Both the position numbers and the translations under genes were made by a program. From contig CM056997.1 in assembly GCA_029891345.1 (NCBI GenBank), positions 212,947,212-213,011,211 on the forward strand: a stretch of DNA of 64,000 bases, given 5' to 3'. Below the pieces are notes generated by a model. That model was not told the DNA's origin, ran no database searches, and saw only the letters and a program-made list of their open reading frames with translations. Of the stretch, positions 12,240 to 22,049 are shown piece after piece (position 1 is the first letter of the stretch; each line of letters starts with the position of its first letter). The stretch comes from Dryococelus australis. Its lineage: Eukaryota; Arthropoda; Insecta; Phasmatodea; Phasmatidae.

Positions 12240-12430
12240 ATTCTCGCCACGTATATTGCAGGCACAGAAGTCTCTCACGTATATTGCAGGCACAGAAGTC
12301 TCACCATATGCTGCAGGCACAGAAGTCTCGCCACGTATACTGCAGGCACAGAAGTCTCGCCACATATATTGCAGGCACAGAAGTCTCACCATATGCTGCA
12401 GGCGCAGAAGTTTCGTTGTGTGCTGCAGGC
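12240..12430. repeat. ~28-30 bp minisatellite, about seven units
   Basis: Units built on TATATTGCAGGCACAGAAGT repeat head to tail with small differences (CGTATA, ATATGC and GCGCAG variants). Read on the minus strand the array sits inside a 142-codon open frame (12144-12572) and would encode a ten-residue repeat like GETSVPAAY. That frame may be coding or simply kept open by a repeat of near-multiple-of-three length. It lies on the same strand as the structural-protein-like ORFs upstream. Confidence 0.75.
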
Positions 12431-12872
12431 GTTTCTTCCTCGCTGATATTATGTTGTTGTTTTTTTGGCAAAAGACACAACTTCGTCGGCAGTGCAAGGC
12501 AAAGGCGTTTCTTTCACTAAACCACACAGTTTCCGTGCAGAGAACACGGCACCATTTATTGACAGTGTTCAAACATTTGTTGCTCGTGATTCAGAAGATA
12601 GTGCCACGAACCAGTGAATGCTTCTGATTACGTAAACATACGTTCACCATTGTGGTAAGTAAATGTTACGCCACCGTCAACAGGCTAAACTTCACAGTAG
12701 CTGTTTGAAGGAGAAAACCGAGCCATGTTGTCGACTGCTGCTTCCAAACTGATCTGTTTCGCGCTCCGCACGGTTGCCTTGTTGAACAAATATGACGTCA
12801 CTCGGGTAGATCTTTTTTTCTTCACAGTCTTTTTTACTTTCTCCAGTTAACAATACCAGCGCACTTATGCTC

Positions 12873-13677
12873 TCACAAAATATTATCTTCGTGATTTTTT
12901 AAAGCGGTTTTAATTATAAACAGTTCGTTTCTTGCAGAATGCAAACTACTACCATTACTTGTAGAGGCAGCTGGTATTTCTTCGCTTAGATTCATCTGCG
13001 CATTGTCGTCTACGAGTAACGGCAGGGAAGGTAATATTTTAGCAGCTTCCGTCTTTCTGGAGCTTGCAGGTTCTGTGACGTCATTTTTGCGTTTGTTGCG
13101 TGTTGATGGCTTACAGACGGTTGGAGGCTGCATGCATGGAGGTATACAGCCCGGTGCATGGAATAATATTTTACCATCTTGATTTTTTGCAAATGCAATA
13201 ACTTCTTCAGCAGAACACGGCAAATTTGTTTCCGCTCGCATGTAGTAAACGCACTACTGTCCATAACTTGTACAGTCCAATATCTGTTGTCTGGGTTAAA
13301 ATAAAACCGGTTCGTGATAGTATAAGGTATGAAAATTATAGTCACATTCATCCGTGCAGGTTCGCAGCAGGCTGCCGGATCAGTAGGAATAAGTGACCCT
13401 GCATAAGAAGGCTTCTGCGTTGGCATACTGGATTGCAGGGGGAAATGTAACTATTTTGATGTGGCGGCAGTCGGTAGCGAACTGGTTGCAGGATAGCTTG
13501 GAGAACTGGGACATCACAGCACTCACTTAAATAACTCGGCGAGTAAAAGCAGTAAACTGGATACGTTGTCACAAAAAGCTTGGAAACACTTACATTTGCT
13601 TCTGCAAATAACCTCGCCTTCAATCGTGTCTCACTTTGCAGCAAGCGACGATGACAACTGACGGCGGAGATCTTCAC
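12873..13677 (-). pseudogene. Structural-region ORF remnants, unrecognised
   Basis: Three overlapping minus-strand frames (13348-13677, 13010-13426, 12873-13241) read like one protein with frameshifts. The middle frame contains FYFNPDNRYWTVQVMDSSAF. The last contains FAKNQDGKILFHAPG followed by closely spaced cysteines and prolines (CIPPCMQPPTVC) and a Ser/Asn-rich tail. I do not recognise the family. The orientation matches the capsid-like and polymerase fossils on either side, so it is probably a gene of the same element, but that is inference from position. Confidence 0.35.
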
Positions 13678-13712
13678 GTTGACATTTCCAGGAAGATTTC
13701 ACATGTTAAAGG

Positions 13713-14035
13713 TTAGCACATCACCTGCCATGTTGTTTTCCCTCGATTAAAAATGACGGTGTGACGTTCTCCATCGCAGTCCTCCGTCCATCTTGAAATG
13801 CTGAAGCAGTCAGGTCTCTTGAGTTCGTAGCTGATTCTATGCATAGACCACATTTGATGTAGTTCCTTCTCGTCAGCTTGAGACATTAAGCAGTTTATAG
13901 TAGTGGGTAGTTTGCTGTCTGGGCACAAGTAGTAAATTGTGCAATTGAAGAAACGGCAATGTACTGGAATTAAAGTTATGCATTCATCTTCGTTATTATA
14001 GCTCACCCAATATTCGAGGCCATTGCACGATTCTA
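13713..14035 (-). pseudogene. Unrecognised ORF in Polinton-like cluster
   Basis: A 97-codon open frame starting at 14006 extends upstream without a stop to about 14035 (reading LESCNGLEYWV). It is rich in Cys, Trp and acidic residues (YLCPDSKLPTTINCLMSQ, ISRWTEDCDGERH). It ends at a stop near 13713, with the next frame beginning almost immediately downstream, as in a compact gene cluster. The family is not recognised. Confidence 0.35.
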
Positions 14036-14297
14036 ATTGTTCGCTTAAGCCAAGAAGCTAAAAATGAACTTTGCAGTAGCCAATAGTTACGTATTCATAT
14101 TTGCCAACATCGAGCGGATAAAAAATTACTTAGATATGTGCGTGCAGGAAGGCTGCTTGTCATATATTAAACAAAAAATGTTTCGTTTCCATTACAAAAA
14201 TTATAAAATGTGAGTGTTTTGCCTGTTCGCACCAGGTTTCATGCCATCAAACTTCAAGGGCACATCCAGTTGGTTGAGAGCCATCATGTCCACCTTG

Positions 14298-14416
14298 CTA
14301 ATCGACTACACGTAGCATTTTGGCAAGTGAACTCTGAAATCGCCTTTTAAAGGCAGGTGATGCTCTCTCCACATGGCGTATTAGTTCTTTAAGATCTGAA
14401 GCCTTGAATAGTATGC
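14298..14416 (-). pseudogene. Short basic ORF remnant downstream of TATA module
   Basis: The minus-strand frame ending at the stop at 14298-14300 reads LKELIRHVERASPAFKRRF and is basic and helix-like. It lies about 110-230 bp downstream of the candidate transcription start at ~14527. It is too short to identify, and the upstream part has changed frame. Confidence 0.25.
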
Positions 14417-14499
14417 CTATTTAAATCTCCCAACTTTTCATACTGCACGCTCATACGATTCAATTTTTCTAAAAGTCCGTCCACGGTTCTATGTCCGTG

Positions 14500-14580
14500 T
14501 AGGTAGACCGCAAGCTCCAAACCAAGACTGGCGACCTCGATTTTTCAGTGGGGTTTTATACCACTGCAAGGTCACGTGAC
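14500..14580 (-). promoter_or_regulatory. TATA-Inr promoter module, minus strand
   Basis: A perfect TATAAAA lies on the minus strand at 14554-14560, and an Inr-like CCAGTCTTGG follows about 28 nt downstream near 14527. A GCGGTCTACC word sits about 20-30 nt further on, where downstream promoter elements fall in arthropod genes. An E-box-type palindrome GTCACGTGAC lies just upstream (14571-14580). The arrangement is that of a focused arthropod pol II core promoter and it drives toward the ORFs at 14.4-12.9 kb. Confidence 0.45.
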
Positions 14581-14810
14581 TTACTAGGCGAATGGTGTGG
14601 CAGTATTTTGTTCCCCCCACCCTTACACAGAATCAGTCGTCTCCACATTCCATAGCCCACTTACGTAGCAAGAGCACGTTCAGACGCTAGTACGACTAGT
14701 GTTGTTCGCACGCACTACAAGTGTGATTAATATTCGTGTAACACACATTTTATTTCCTAACAGATGGGCACTGGTACTCGGTTTGCAAGTCGCATATTTT
14801 TACGCTTTCA

Positions 14811-15047
14811 TTACGATAAGTTTTTTAACCACCATTTTTGTTCCGGTCCAGAAACAAACACACAATCATCTGTTTCGACACTCAGCATTTCGGTGAGTAC
14901 CTCGCTTAATTTTTCATAATTTGCATCGCCATCTTGCCATGCCAGGCCATGAGAGTGTTTTGTCAACATTGTGCTGGGGATTTTATATTTTATTAAATAA
15001 TCGCCACGGAAATGGAGGCGACAATTTGCATGACCCCGTGCTACCAT
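14811..15047 (-). CDS. Small 78-codon ORF, possibly element-encoded
   Basis: An uninterrupted minus-strand ORF begins MVARGHANCRLHFRGDY, contains HGLAWQDGDANYEKL, and ends with an acidic stretch followed by KWWLKNLS. The composition is protein-like, and it lies between the capsid-like ORFs and the promoter module on the same strand. My impression is that similar short proteins with a HGLxWxDG motif occur in mobile DNA of insects, but I cannot verify this. No function is assigned. The 3' end may be truncated by a frameshift. Confidence 0.4.
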   Translation of the reverse strand: MVARGHANCRLHFRGDYLIKYKIPSTMLTKHSHGLAWQDGDANYEKLSEVLTEMLSVETDDCVFVSGPEQKWWLKNLS

Positions 15048-15547
15048 TGCTGTATGCTATGCTAATTTATTTTATTATAAATCCTATTCGAGAGAATAAT
15101 CCCGAAATGTTGACAAAAATGTTGACATGTGGGTATTTACTGAATGAATGTTATACTAACGCTAGAATTTTGACAACCTGGTCTCTTACATTGCAGGTAA
15201 CAAAGCAATTGTGAATTATGAGATTATATGCCTGGATATCTACTGGAAAATTTTTGCTCTCGAGAAATTCCATACGACAATATATTACTCCACTGTTAAT
15301 TCTATCATCCTGCTAACTCATGTCAGAAACTAGTAGAGGTGTAGTGTTTACAGAATTGCTTGCTTCTGAAGTCGGTGAAGCTAATTGACAATAGAATCAT
15401 TTTTGAAAATCTTAGTATATTTGGGATGGCAGCATGTACATTCCATTAGTAAAATTGACATTTAAAACACTATAAGGAAACCTTTGTGAATCTAAGAATA
15501 TTTTAACTTTCTTTTATTTTCACATGGTTAAACGTGGAACGGTCAGC

Positions 15548-16129
15548 TTATAAGAAATTTTGTTTTTGTGGTTGAATTACTAGGATAATCAATCTCGGTT
15601 TTTCAGTTGCGCAACATGATTTTATATTCCAATTGACATTTAGAGACCTCACTAGGTTCGGGTAAGTTTCTAGACTCCGTGTGCGGAAAGCAATGTCCAC
15701 GTTTCGCCCTTCCTCTACATATTTTAACAATTTTATGCACTCCGACATTTTCACTTGGACGTGAGTCAGCAACCACTCAACTGTATGTATACTCAGCATT
15801 ACATCTTCGGGATTTTCAGCAACATCTCGGATGACATTCGTTTAAGTGTATGCTAAAAGTATGACCAACTCTTGCTTTGAATTAATTATGATGCGCTTGT
15901 AATCTTCTGCGAAACTGAACAACATCGATAGCGGAACACAAAATTCAAATTTCCCCCCATCGTGAACGAGTACTTCGTAATCGGCTACGATTCCCCACTT
16001 GGCCATTTTTGCCGTAGGCAATTGATTGCGCATGAGAGAGAGATAGTTTCTTATGGTAGCAATTAAACCTACGTCCCTGCCACTATCTACTTCACAACCA
16101 TTCAGCTCGTACGAAATTCTGTTTATCAT
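15548..16129 (-). pseudogene. Capsid-like (double-jelly-roll hexon-type?) fossil
   Basis: Two minus-strand frames, 15842-16129 and 15548-15799, abut with a short frameshift between them and read as one protein segment. Visible motifs are INRISYELNGCEVDSGRDVG near the start, FAEDYKRII at the end of the first frame and RSLETYPNLVRS in the second. I associate this pattern with a structural protein found beside protein-primed polymerases in insect Polinton/adintovirus-type elements, probably the major capsid protein. It is a partial copy, with no complete N- or C-terminus. Confidence 0.45.
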
Positions 16130-16469
16130 ATGGACTATGCCATTTCTGATTCTGGTGGTTGCAGATAGTGAACCATTTAGCTTGTGTAATTGAGCTGCGA
16201 AAGTGTAATTACAATGTAAATGGTGTTGTGTAAATATGTTGATTTTTTACTGGTATGCAAATCTCAGATGATTGCGTACATGGACATGGGATATATGTAA
16301 CATAAATATGGAATTCCATCTTTGTAATGCTATCTTCGTAGCGTCCATATTTCTTGCAATCTTTAAACCCTAAACTTTTAAGAAAACGTGCGTTTTCACA
16401 TCTTAATTCACCGGTAGTCTAGTGTTTACTGAGCTTCCATTTGCTGTAGGAGGCAATTATATTTATTTT

Positions 16470-16909
16470 TTAAAATCCCACCCCACCTTTCTTCAAATGT
16501 AAACCTAATGTAACTTCTTCACATCTGAAATTTATTAAATGAGTATCATGATCTACGATTCTCACTACAACTTCGTGTACTTTCTTGAGCGACTGGTGCG
16601 TAAATTAGCATTTATGACACTTCGACAAGCTTAAAACCAGGTAGGACAAAAACCGAGAATTAGTGAAGTGTCTGGCTCTGTTTACCGTAAAAATATGAGT
16701 CACCAATTAGATTGCATGTAATTCTTATTACATTTATAGGCAAGAAGTTTTGTAGGATAGCTAGACTCACGTAATATATTCGCTTCAAAAATTTTATTTT
16801 CAAATCCAAGCATGAGGGCTAGAGAATCGTTTTTCGTAAAATCGATATTTGCAGAACAGAATATTTCACTTTTCAGAGTAATAGAGTTGTTACGAAGAAA
16901 GTAAAGCAA
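16470..16909 (-). pseudogene. Second structural-protein fossil upstream of capsid-like ORF
   Basis: The minus-strand frame 16700-16909 contains NDSLALMLGFENKIFEAN. Further on, 16470-16562 reads VRIVDHDTHLINFRCEEVTL and ends in a TAA at 16470-16472. Between them the frame is broken. The Asp-Ser-Leu/LGFE and inward IVDHD..LINF patterns suggest one beta-rich minor capsid or penton-like protein. It ends about 340 bp before the capsid-like ORF on the same strand, consistent with a structural cluster. Family assignment is by eye. Confidence 0.4.
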
Positions 16910-17103
16910 TGCCGACTGGCTACAAAGCCTTACTCTAATATGTAGGAATATCGTCTAGTTCGTAGCTGCCCGTAGGTAAACTATCACATCGCAATTATAA
17001 TTTAAATAAAACGAACTAAACGAACCGACTCACAATATTTAATATAACCAAATAGTTATAGAAATACTTTTATTAAAAATACTACAAAATAAGTTTCTCA
17101 CCC

Positions 17104-17673
17104 TTGAGCCGGAAAGAGAAGTATGAGTTTTTGACGATTGTTAAGGACCTTCTGCTACATAGGGAGAGGTACATGCGTGGGTTCAAACAGTTCGTCGCTG
17201 TCTGTCGAGAGGGTTCGTCTACTGGGAACCAGCAAGTGATGCCATCAATACCTGCTGCTACATCGATGGGTACCGTTTCCAAAGACGATTAAAACGTCAC
17301 AGTTAATGCTAAAGACGGAATGATTGCAGTACAGTCGGTTTGTGCGGAAGGTACACGTGCAAGATGATTGCGTGAAGTCGAAAAACTTAAAAATAAATAG
17401 TCATCTGCTCAAAATACTGATGAACATACAACTCCTTCTACACAGAATAGTAAACTTGATATTAAGGATGCAGCAGGAAGTGAAGCTGATCATATAGATA
17501 ACACTAATGATGACTATCACGTCACTGATATTGTTGAAGACGATGATTATTCCCTCGACGGTCCTGCACATGTCCCCAACGAGTTACCTTCGATAAGTGA
17601 TGTGAAAATGGCAGAAGCCATCGAGTATACTGACGATATGTTTACCGAAGATCCCAACAAATCACACAGGTAG
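17104..17673 (+). pseudogene. Divergent acidic ORF, one frame with three stops
   Basis: A single plus-strand frame runs from ATG 17104 to TAG 17671-17673 with only three internal stops (about 17290, 17365 and 17398) and no frameshift. The N-terminal third is basic (RKEKYEF, LLLHRERYMRGFKQF). The C-terminal half is strongly acidic (DYHVTDIVEDDDYSLDGP). Such a basic-then-acidic layout suits a regulatory or nucleic-acid-binding protein, but the family is not recognised. It is transcribed away from the minus-strand structural genes. Confidence 0.45.
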
Positions 17674-18267
17674 GCTTGAAAAGTCAATAACAACCAAGAT
17701 CGCGGTTGGGTGACATAAAATGGCGGCTCCCGCTGTTAAGGCTCCGGTGCCAAACGCCGATGTCCCCAAACCGGCAGATCACTACTGCTCAAGTAAAAAA
17801 AATAAAGGACCAATATGCTACTCATATTGATAGGAAAATAGTTTCATGGTTAATTCTCTACATTATTGGCTTGTTAATGGGCTTGATGACTATGTGGGAA
17901 TCACATGATTAAAGTAATTTTTAAAGTCGCATGTTTGGTTTATATTAGTCCGATTTAATGTTAAGTGTAGTAAATGCATGATTCAAGTGGAGTTCACTTA
18001 CTGAACACTTGTTTATTTTGGGCTATTCGAGGAGTCATTTAGATGTGTATTCTCCAGCATTCGCATGGTTTTCGTGCTACCTACGCGTTTCATATCCATC
18101 GCATGGTCCGAAACTTGTCCACCCATGTCTTTGTGGTATGCCAATCTGGTACCATACAGTGTCTCCCAACATTGAAGTGACGACGAAATATACACTGTGT
18201 CGCTACCACAGATTCACTGTGTTTTAAGAACGTCTCTACAGAAAATGCACAATATGCATGTGTGAAC
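17674..18267. other. Spacer before foldback element
   Basis: No gene or repeat is evident in this AT-rich stretch. It may include the eroded right end of the Polinton-like fossil. Confidence 0.4.
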
Positions 18268-19135
18268 AGAACATAGTTCTCTGCATGCCGCGTCGTCCCT
18301 CCAGCTGGCAGTGAACGGACTGCGGCAGTATTCAGTAGTCTACAAGAGCTCTCAGAGGTCTACTCGCAACGGCACTCAGGGCGGCATACAAAATTTGCAT
18401 CACTATTTACTAGCGTATCAATAGTTTAATTTATTGGAACTGAGTTTCATAAGCCACTCGAAGACACTACCCCTACTTTCCCATGTATGCATCGCCTGGG
18501 GAAGTATAACTGTGCATGTAAATTGTATATCGGCTTCGTGCCATTTTTGCAGCATTGCCCTACTGACTGGCCAAGCTGAGTACTAATGTAAAGTGTTAAC
18601 TTAGGATGGAATTATAGTGTATTTTCTGTAAGGTAAATATACATCTGGCAAAAGAAGGTGTATTATTTCTAAACAGTGCCTTCGAGTGTGTCATGGGATG
18701 GGACCCTTAAAACCTGCCAAATATCTCATTAACTTTTTAATCAGTACCTTTGCGAGTGAAATCTACTCAGTGAAGCAGTTAAAAGCATGTAGGCTAGCCT
18801 TAATATGCCTACAGTTTAACAACTGCAGTAAGTAATTACTAGTAGTGGCAATATTCACCGAAGTAAAACATAAATCCGTGTAAACAGCCCGCAGCACCCC
18901 AAAAACATCCAGATTGTCCAAACGTCTCTAATGACCTCGCTGTCGACAAAGAGTTAATCCCAACTACCGACCTACCGTCCAAAGTCACCAGTGCCAGCAA
19001 AATTAACACTGCCACCGGTGGTGTCTGGCGCCTAGTCGGATAATATCAACCTATTCCCCAAAATTCCTTTGCCATGGATTCACCACCCCTCAACACACAC
19101 ACACACACACATCACCCACAGCAAGTCCATCAATT
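18268..19135 (+). repeat. Left inverted arm of foldback copy A
   Basis: Pairs with 20690-21470. It contains a (CA)n tract at 19095-19114 absent in length from the other arm, and the shared word GGTGTCTxGCxCCTAGTCG near 19020. Confidence 0.75.
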
Positions 19136-20689
19136 CACCACCCCTCAACACACACATCAACCAGAGCCAGTCCATCACACAACATTAAATGGCGCACAAC
19201 ATGGTGCGTAACTCTTATATGACACATTGACAGACATTAAATGTCGCTCTTCTGTGTGGCGTAAGTTTCCTTCTCAAAAAACCTAGTCATCTGAACCTAA
19301 AAACCTGCCAAAATTACATCCCCCTGAATTTTTCCTATTCAAAATTTTTCCGCCACGTTTTCCAGCAATATTTCCTCCCGCCTACAATGGGAACACTATG
19401 GACGAAACATTCTGCAAACAACAGCCTTCTGACGCCTTCCAGATGCCAGAAAGATCCCAGGGACGGTGCACCATGTGGCATGGAAAATAATCCCAAACTA
19501 CGCAACAGCAACCATTGTAAAAACGGAACAGTGAATGTGCACAAAGAAGGCACTCCTCTCCAGGATTCAGCCTAAACATCAGCCCCCGGGTGGGGGGGGG
19601 GGGATATCGGGCAGTGGGCTGCATGAGTAGATGCTCCCCCCTGCCAATTGATCGAACCTCACAGCGGACACAGAAGTGACAGCCACGTGAGGCGAAGGCG
19701 TACTACACCTCCATCGAAACGCTACACTTCTGCATCGTACACGTGTTTGTTATGGCTGGCCATGTCCACTTGGGCGCACCGGGACCACTGTGACTGCAAT
19801 GGCTACATCCCACCTCCCAGGATGTTATGGCTACGTTTGAATTAGGTACAACGCACTGGAGATGTTATTGTAAGCCCATATTTTCCCTCAGTCGCATCTC
19901 AAACAACGAGTGCAGAGACAGCTTCAGAAAAATTAAATGAGAAATTCCACAACCCGTTCGTGTTTTGTTTGAAATTTCGGCTGGCTAACAGTGACTGTGT
20001 AGTGGTGTGTGGTGGGAAAATGGTCTGGGGAGCACAGACGCTGGCACATGCCACATTTAGTAAGAAAACTACAGCTACTTCAACTTCTTCATGAAGCTTA
20101 ACTCAATATGTAAGAGTAAGACATACACATTTTATTAATTGAAAATACTAGCGAAATATTAGGCATTCGTAATTAATCAGAAAATTTATCAGTTCTGTGT
20201 GTAGTGTTAAAAAAAATGAAAAACGAAGGCAAATTGCTGTCAAAATAAATAGTGTTTAGTTGAAAAGAAAACAGAATAATTAATCACCTCTTCAAATCTC
20301 AGCAAACAAAAAAACAATTCATCTGAGTGAATGTGGACATCACTCTTAAGTTTTTCTTGTCCGTAAATTCTCAAATGTTCGTAGAGGTGACTCAGGAATA
20401 AAATACAAAAATTCTGTCTACTGCCTTTTGGTAATGTTCGTGGAAAATTAAAAACCCTTCTTCAAAATTTCAGATTAAAATTTAAAATCGTCCATGATAA
20501 TTCTCTTAAAGTACAATTAATTTCGCGATTCCAAAAATTAATCGACGAAAATTTTGTAGCACTCAAGCATAAAATTATGTCAATACATATTACCAAGCCT
20601 CTGTAGGTTTTACTAATATGATGGTGGAGATGGCTGCCGAAGTTCTTGAAGACGCTCAAAAACAAATTGCTATGCAGCTTGGGACTCTT
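19136..20689. other. Interior of foldback copy A, no transposase
   Basis: AT-rich and without a supported gene. A 12-G run lies at 19592-19603. A short stretch at 20015-20055 (GCACAGACGCTGGCACA) resembles 21845-21875 beside gypsy copy 1 and may be a fragment of an LTR. Confidence 0.4.
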
Positions 20690-21470
20690 CTTTCGTGCCC
20701 TGCATATTTACGGTAATGATGTCGTCTGGTTGACTGGCTATGGGTGATGTGTGTGTTGAGGGGTGGTACATTCAAGGTAAAGGACTTATCTAATAGGTTA
20801 ATGTTACTCGACTAGGTGCTAGACACCACCAGCGGCGGTGTCGATGTTGCTGGAGCTGGAGACTCCGGACGTAAATTTTCCTTCGGTGAAAGATGCCCCT
20901 TTTCTGAATTACTTATTATGTTTTCTAAATGGTAGGCCTATTAAAGGCTGGCCTACGCACCTTGGACTGCTTCATTGAGATAATTACCCTCACAATGGTA
21001 CTGATTAAGAGGTAATGACAAATTTGGCTGTCTTTAAAGGTCCCGTGCCCTGACACCCGAAGGCACTGCTAGGGAATAATATATGTTATCCTTGCCAGGC
21101 GTATATTTACCATGCAGAAAATACGCTATAATTCCACCCTAGGTGAACACTTTACACTGGTACCAGGTTTGGCCTGCCGGTTGGGCTATGCTGTAAAAAT
21201 GGGTGTAAAGCAGATAAACCCTTTACTAGCACAGTTATGCTTCTCCAGAGCAAGTAAGGGTGGCGTCTCCGGGCGGTTAATAAAACATGATTCCGGTAAA
21301 TTAAACTATTGATACACTAGTGAGTGGTGATGCAAAAAGTTGTATGCTGCCTGGTGTGGAGAACATATACCTATGCGAACCAACATATGTGAGCTCTCAT
21401 AGACTACTGCATTAATCTGTGGGCCACATGATGTTGGCTGGCGGGACATTGCGGCATTCGGAGAATTATG
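20690..21470 (-). repeat. Right inverted arm of foldback copy A
   Basis: Reverse complement of 18268-19135 with substitutions and indels. The outer end lies near a T-rich stretch at 21471-21482. Confidence 0.75.
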
Positions 21471-21483
21471 TTTTTTTTTTTAA

Positions 21484-22040
21484 ATAACTGTATGATAAAA
21501 TGCTCGCGGTATAAAAAACATAAAGACACAGCCATTGTAATTATATCGAAACGCAATGAGGATGAACACTTGACATGAGGCACTTACACTTTGCAATAAA
21601 CATTCAAATAAACAAAACAAACACTGGTAACTAATTGTAGGATTGTTTTTCTTAGTTTCCACGCTTGTGGGTTTATGGCATGAGCCATTAATCCCTTTTA
21701 GACGCCATACTTTGCACTCTGTGAACTTTGCCACAATACAGTGTACTTCCGTAACTTCGCTTCACTATTGCAAAAATGGCACTGCAATGTAAAATGCAGT
21801 AGAGTGCTGGTGCCTGCTGAAATGCTGTAGAGGTGCGCAGCGGGCAAACAGTCTAGAGGGCACAGATGCTGGCACACATCAGATGAACCCCCCCCCCCCC
21901 TTCCCTGTTGCGAGATCGTTTTCAGCAGTGCACCGTTAGGAGCAACAGGGGCACCTGGTCGTACCTAGAGTCTCGGATGTAGGGCGTATAGGCCTCTTGC
22001 GTGACCCATACACCAATGGAACTGCTTCTGCTTTTGCTGT
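21484..22040. other. Spacer; possible LTR remnant of gypsy copy 1
   Basis: Read on the minus strand, a purine tract ending in 13 G (21888-21900) is followed by TGTGTGCCAGCATCTGTGCC, the layout of a polypurine tract before a 3' LTR. I could not find the paired 5' LTR, so this remains tentative. No gene is present. Confidence 0.25.
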
Positions 22041-22049
22041 TGTAGGTGG

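Larger units (their letters stand above)
18268..21470. mobile_element. Foldback-type element, copy A
   Basis: Sequence from about 18268 to 19135 is matched in reverse complement by 20690 to 21470 over its whole length, with many substitutions and small indels (roughly three-quarters identity by eye). Anchors include TCAATAGTTTAATTTA (18417 versus the complement ending about 21313), CACCACCCCTCAACACAC and CAGTGCCTTCG. The interior (19136-20689) encodes no recognisable transposase, so this is a non-autonomous foldback-like or long-TIR element of about 3.2 kb. Related copies lie at 37.3-38.9 kb and 40.4-40.6 kb. Confidence 0.75.

Noticed and set aside
20015-21875. Paired LTRs of gypsy copy 1
   Set aside because: Only a short similarity (GCACAGxCGCTGGCACA-type) links 20015-20055 to 21845-21875; too little to call an LTR pair.
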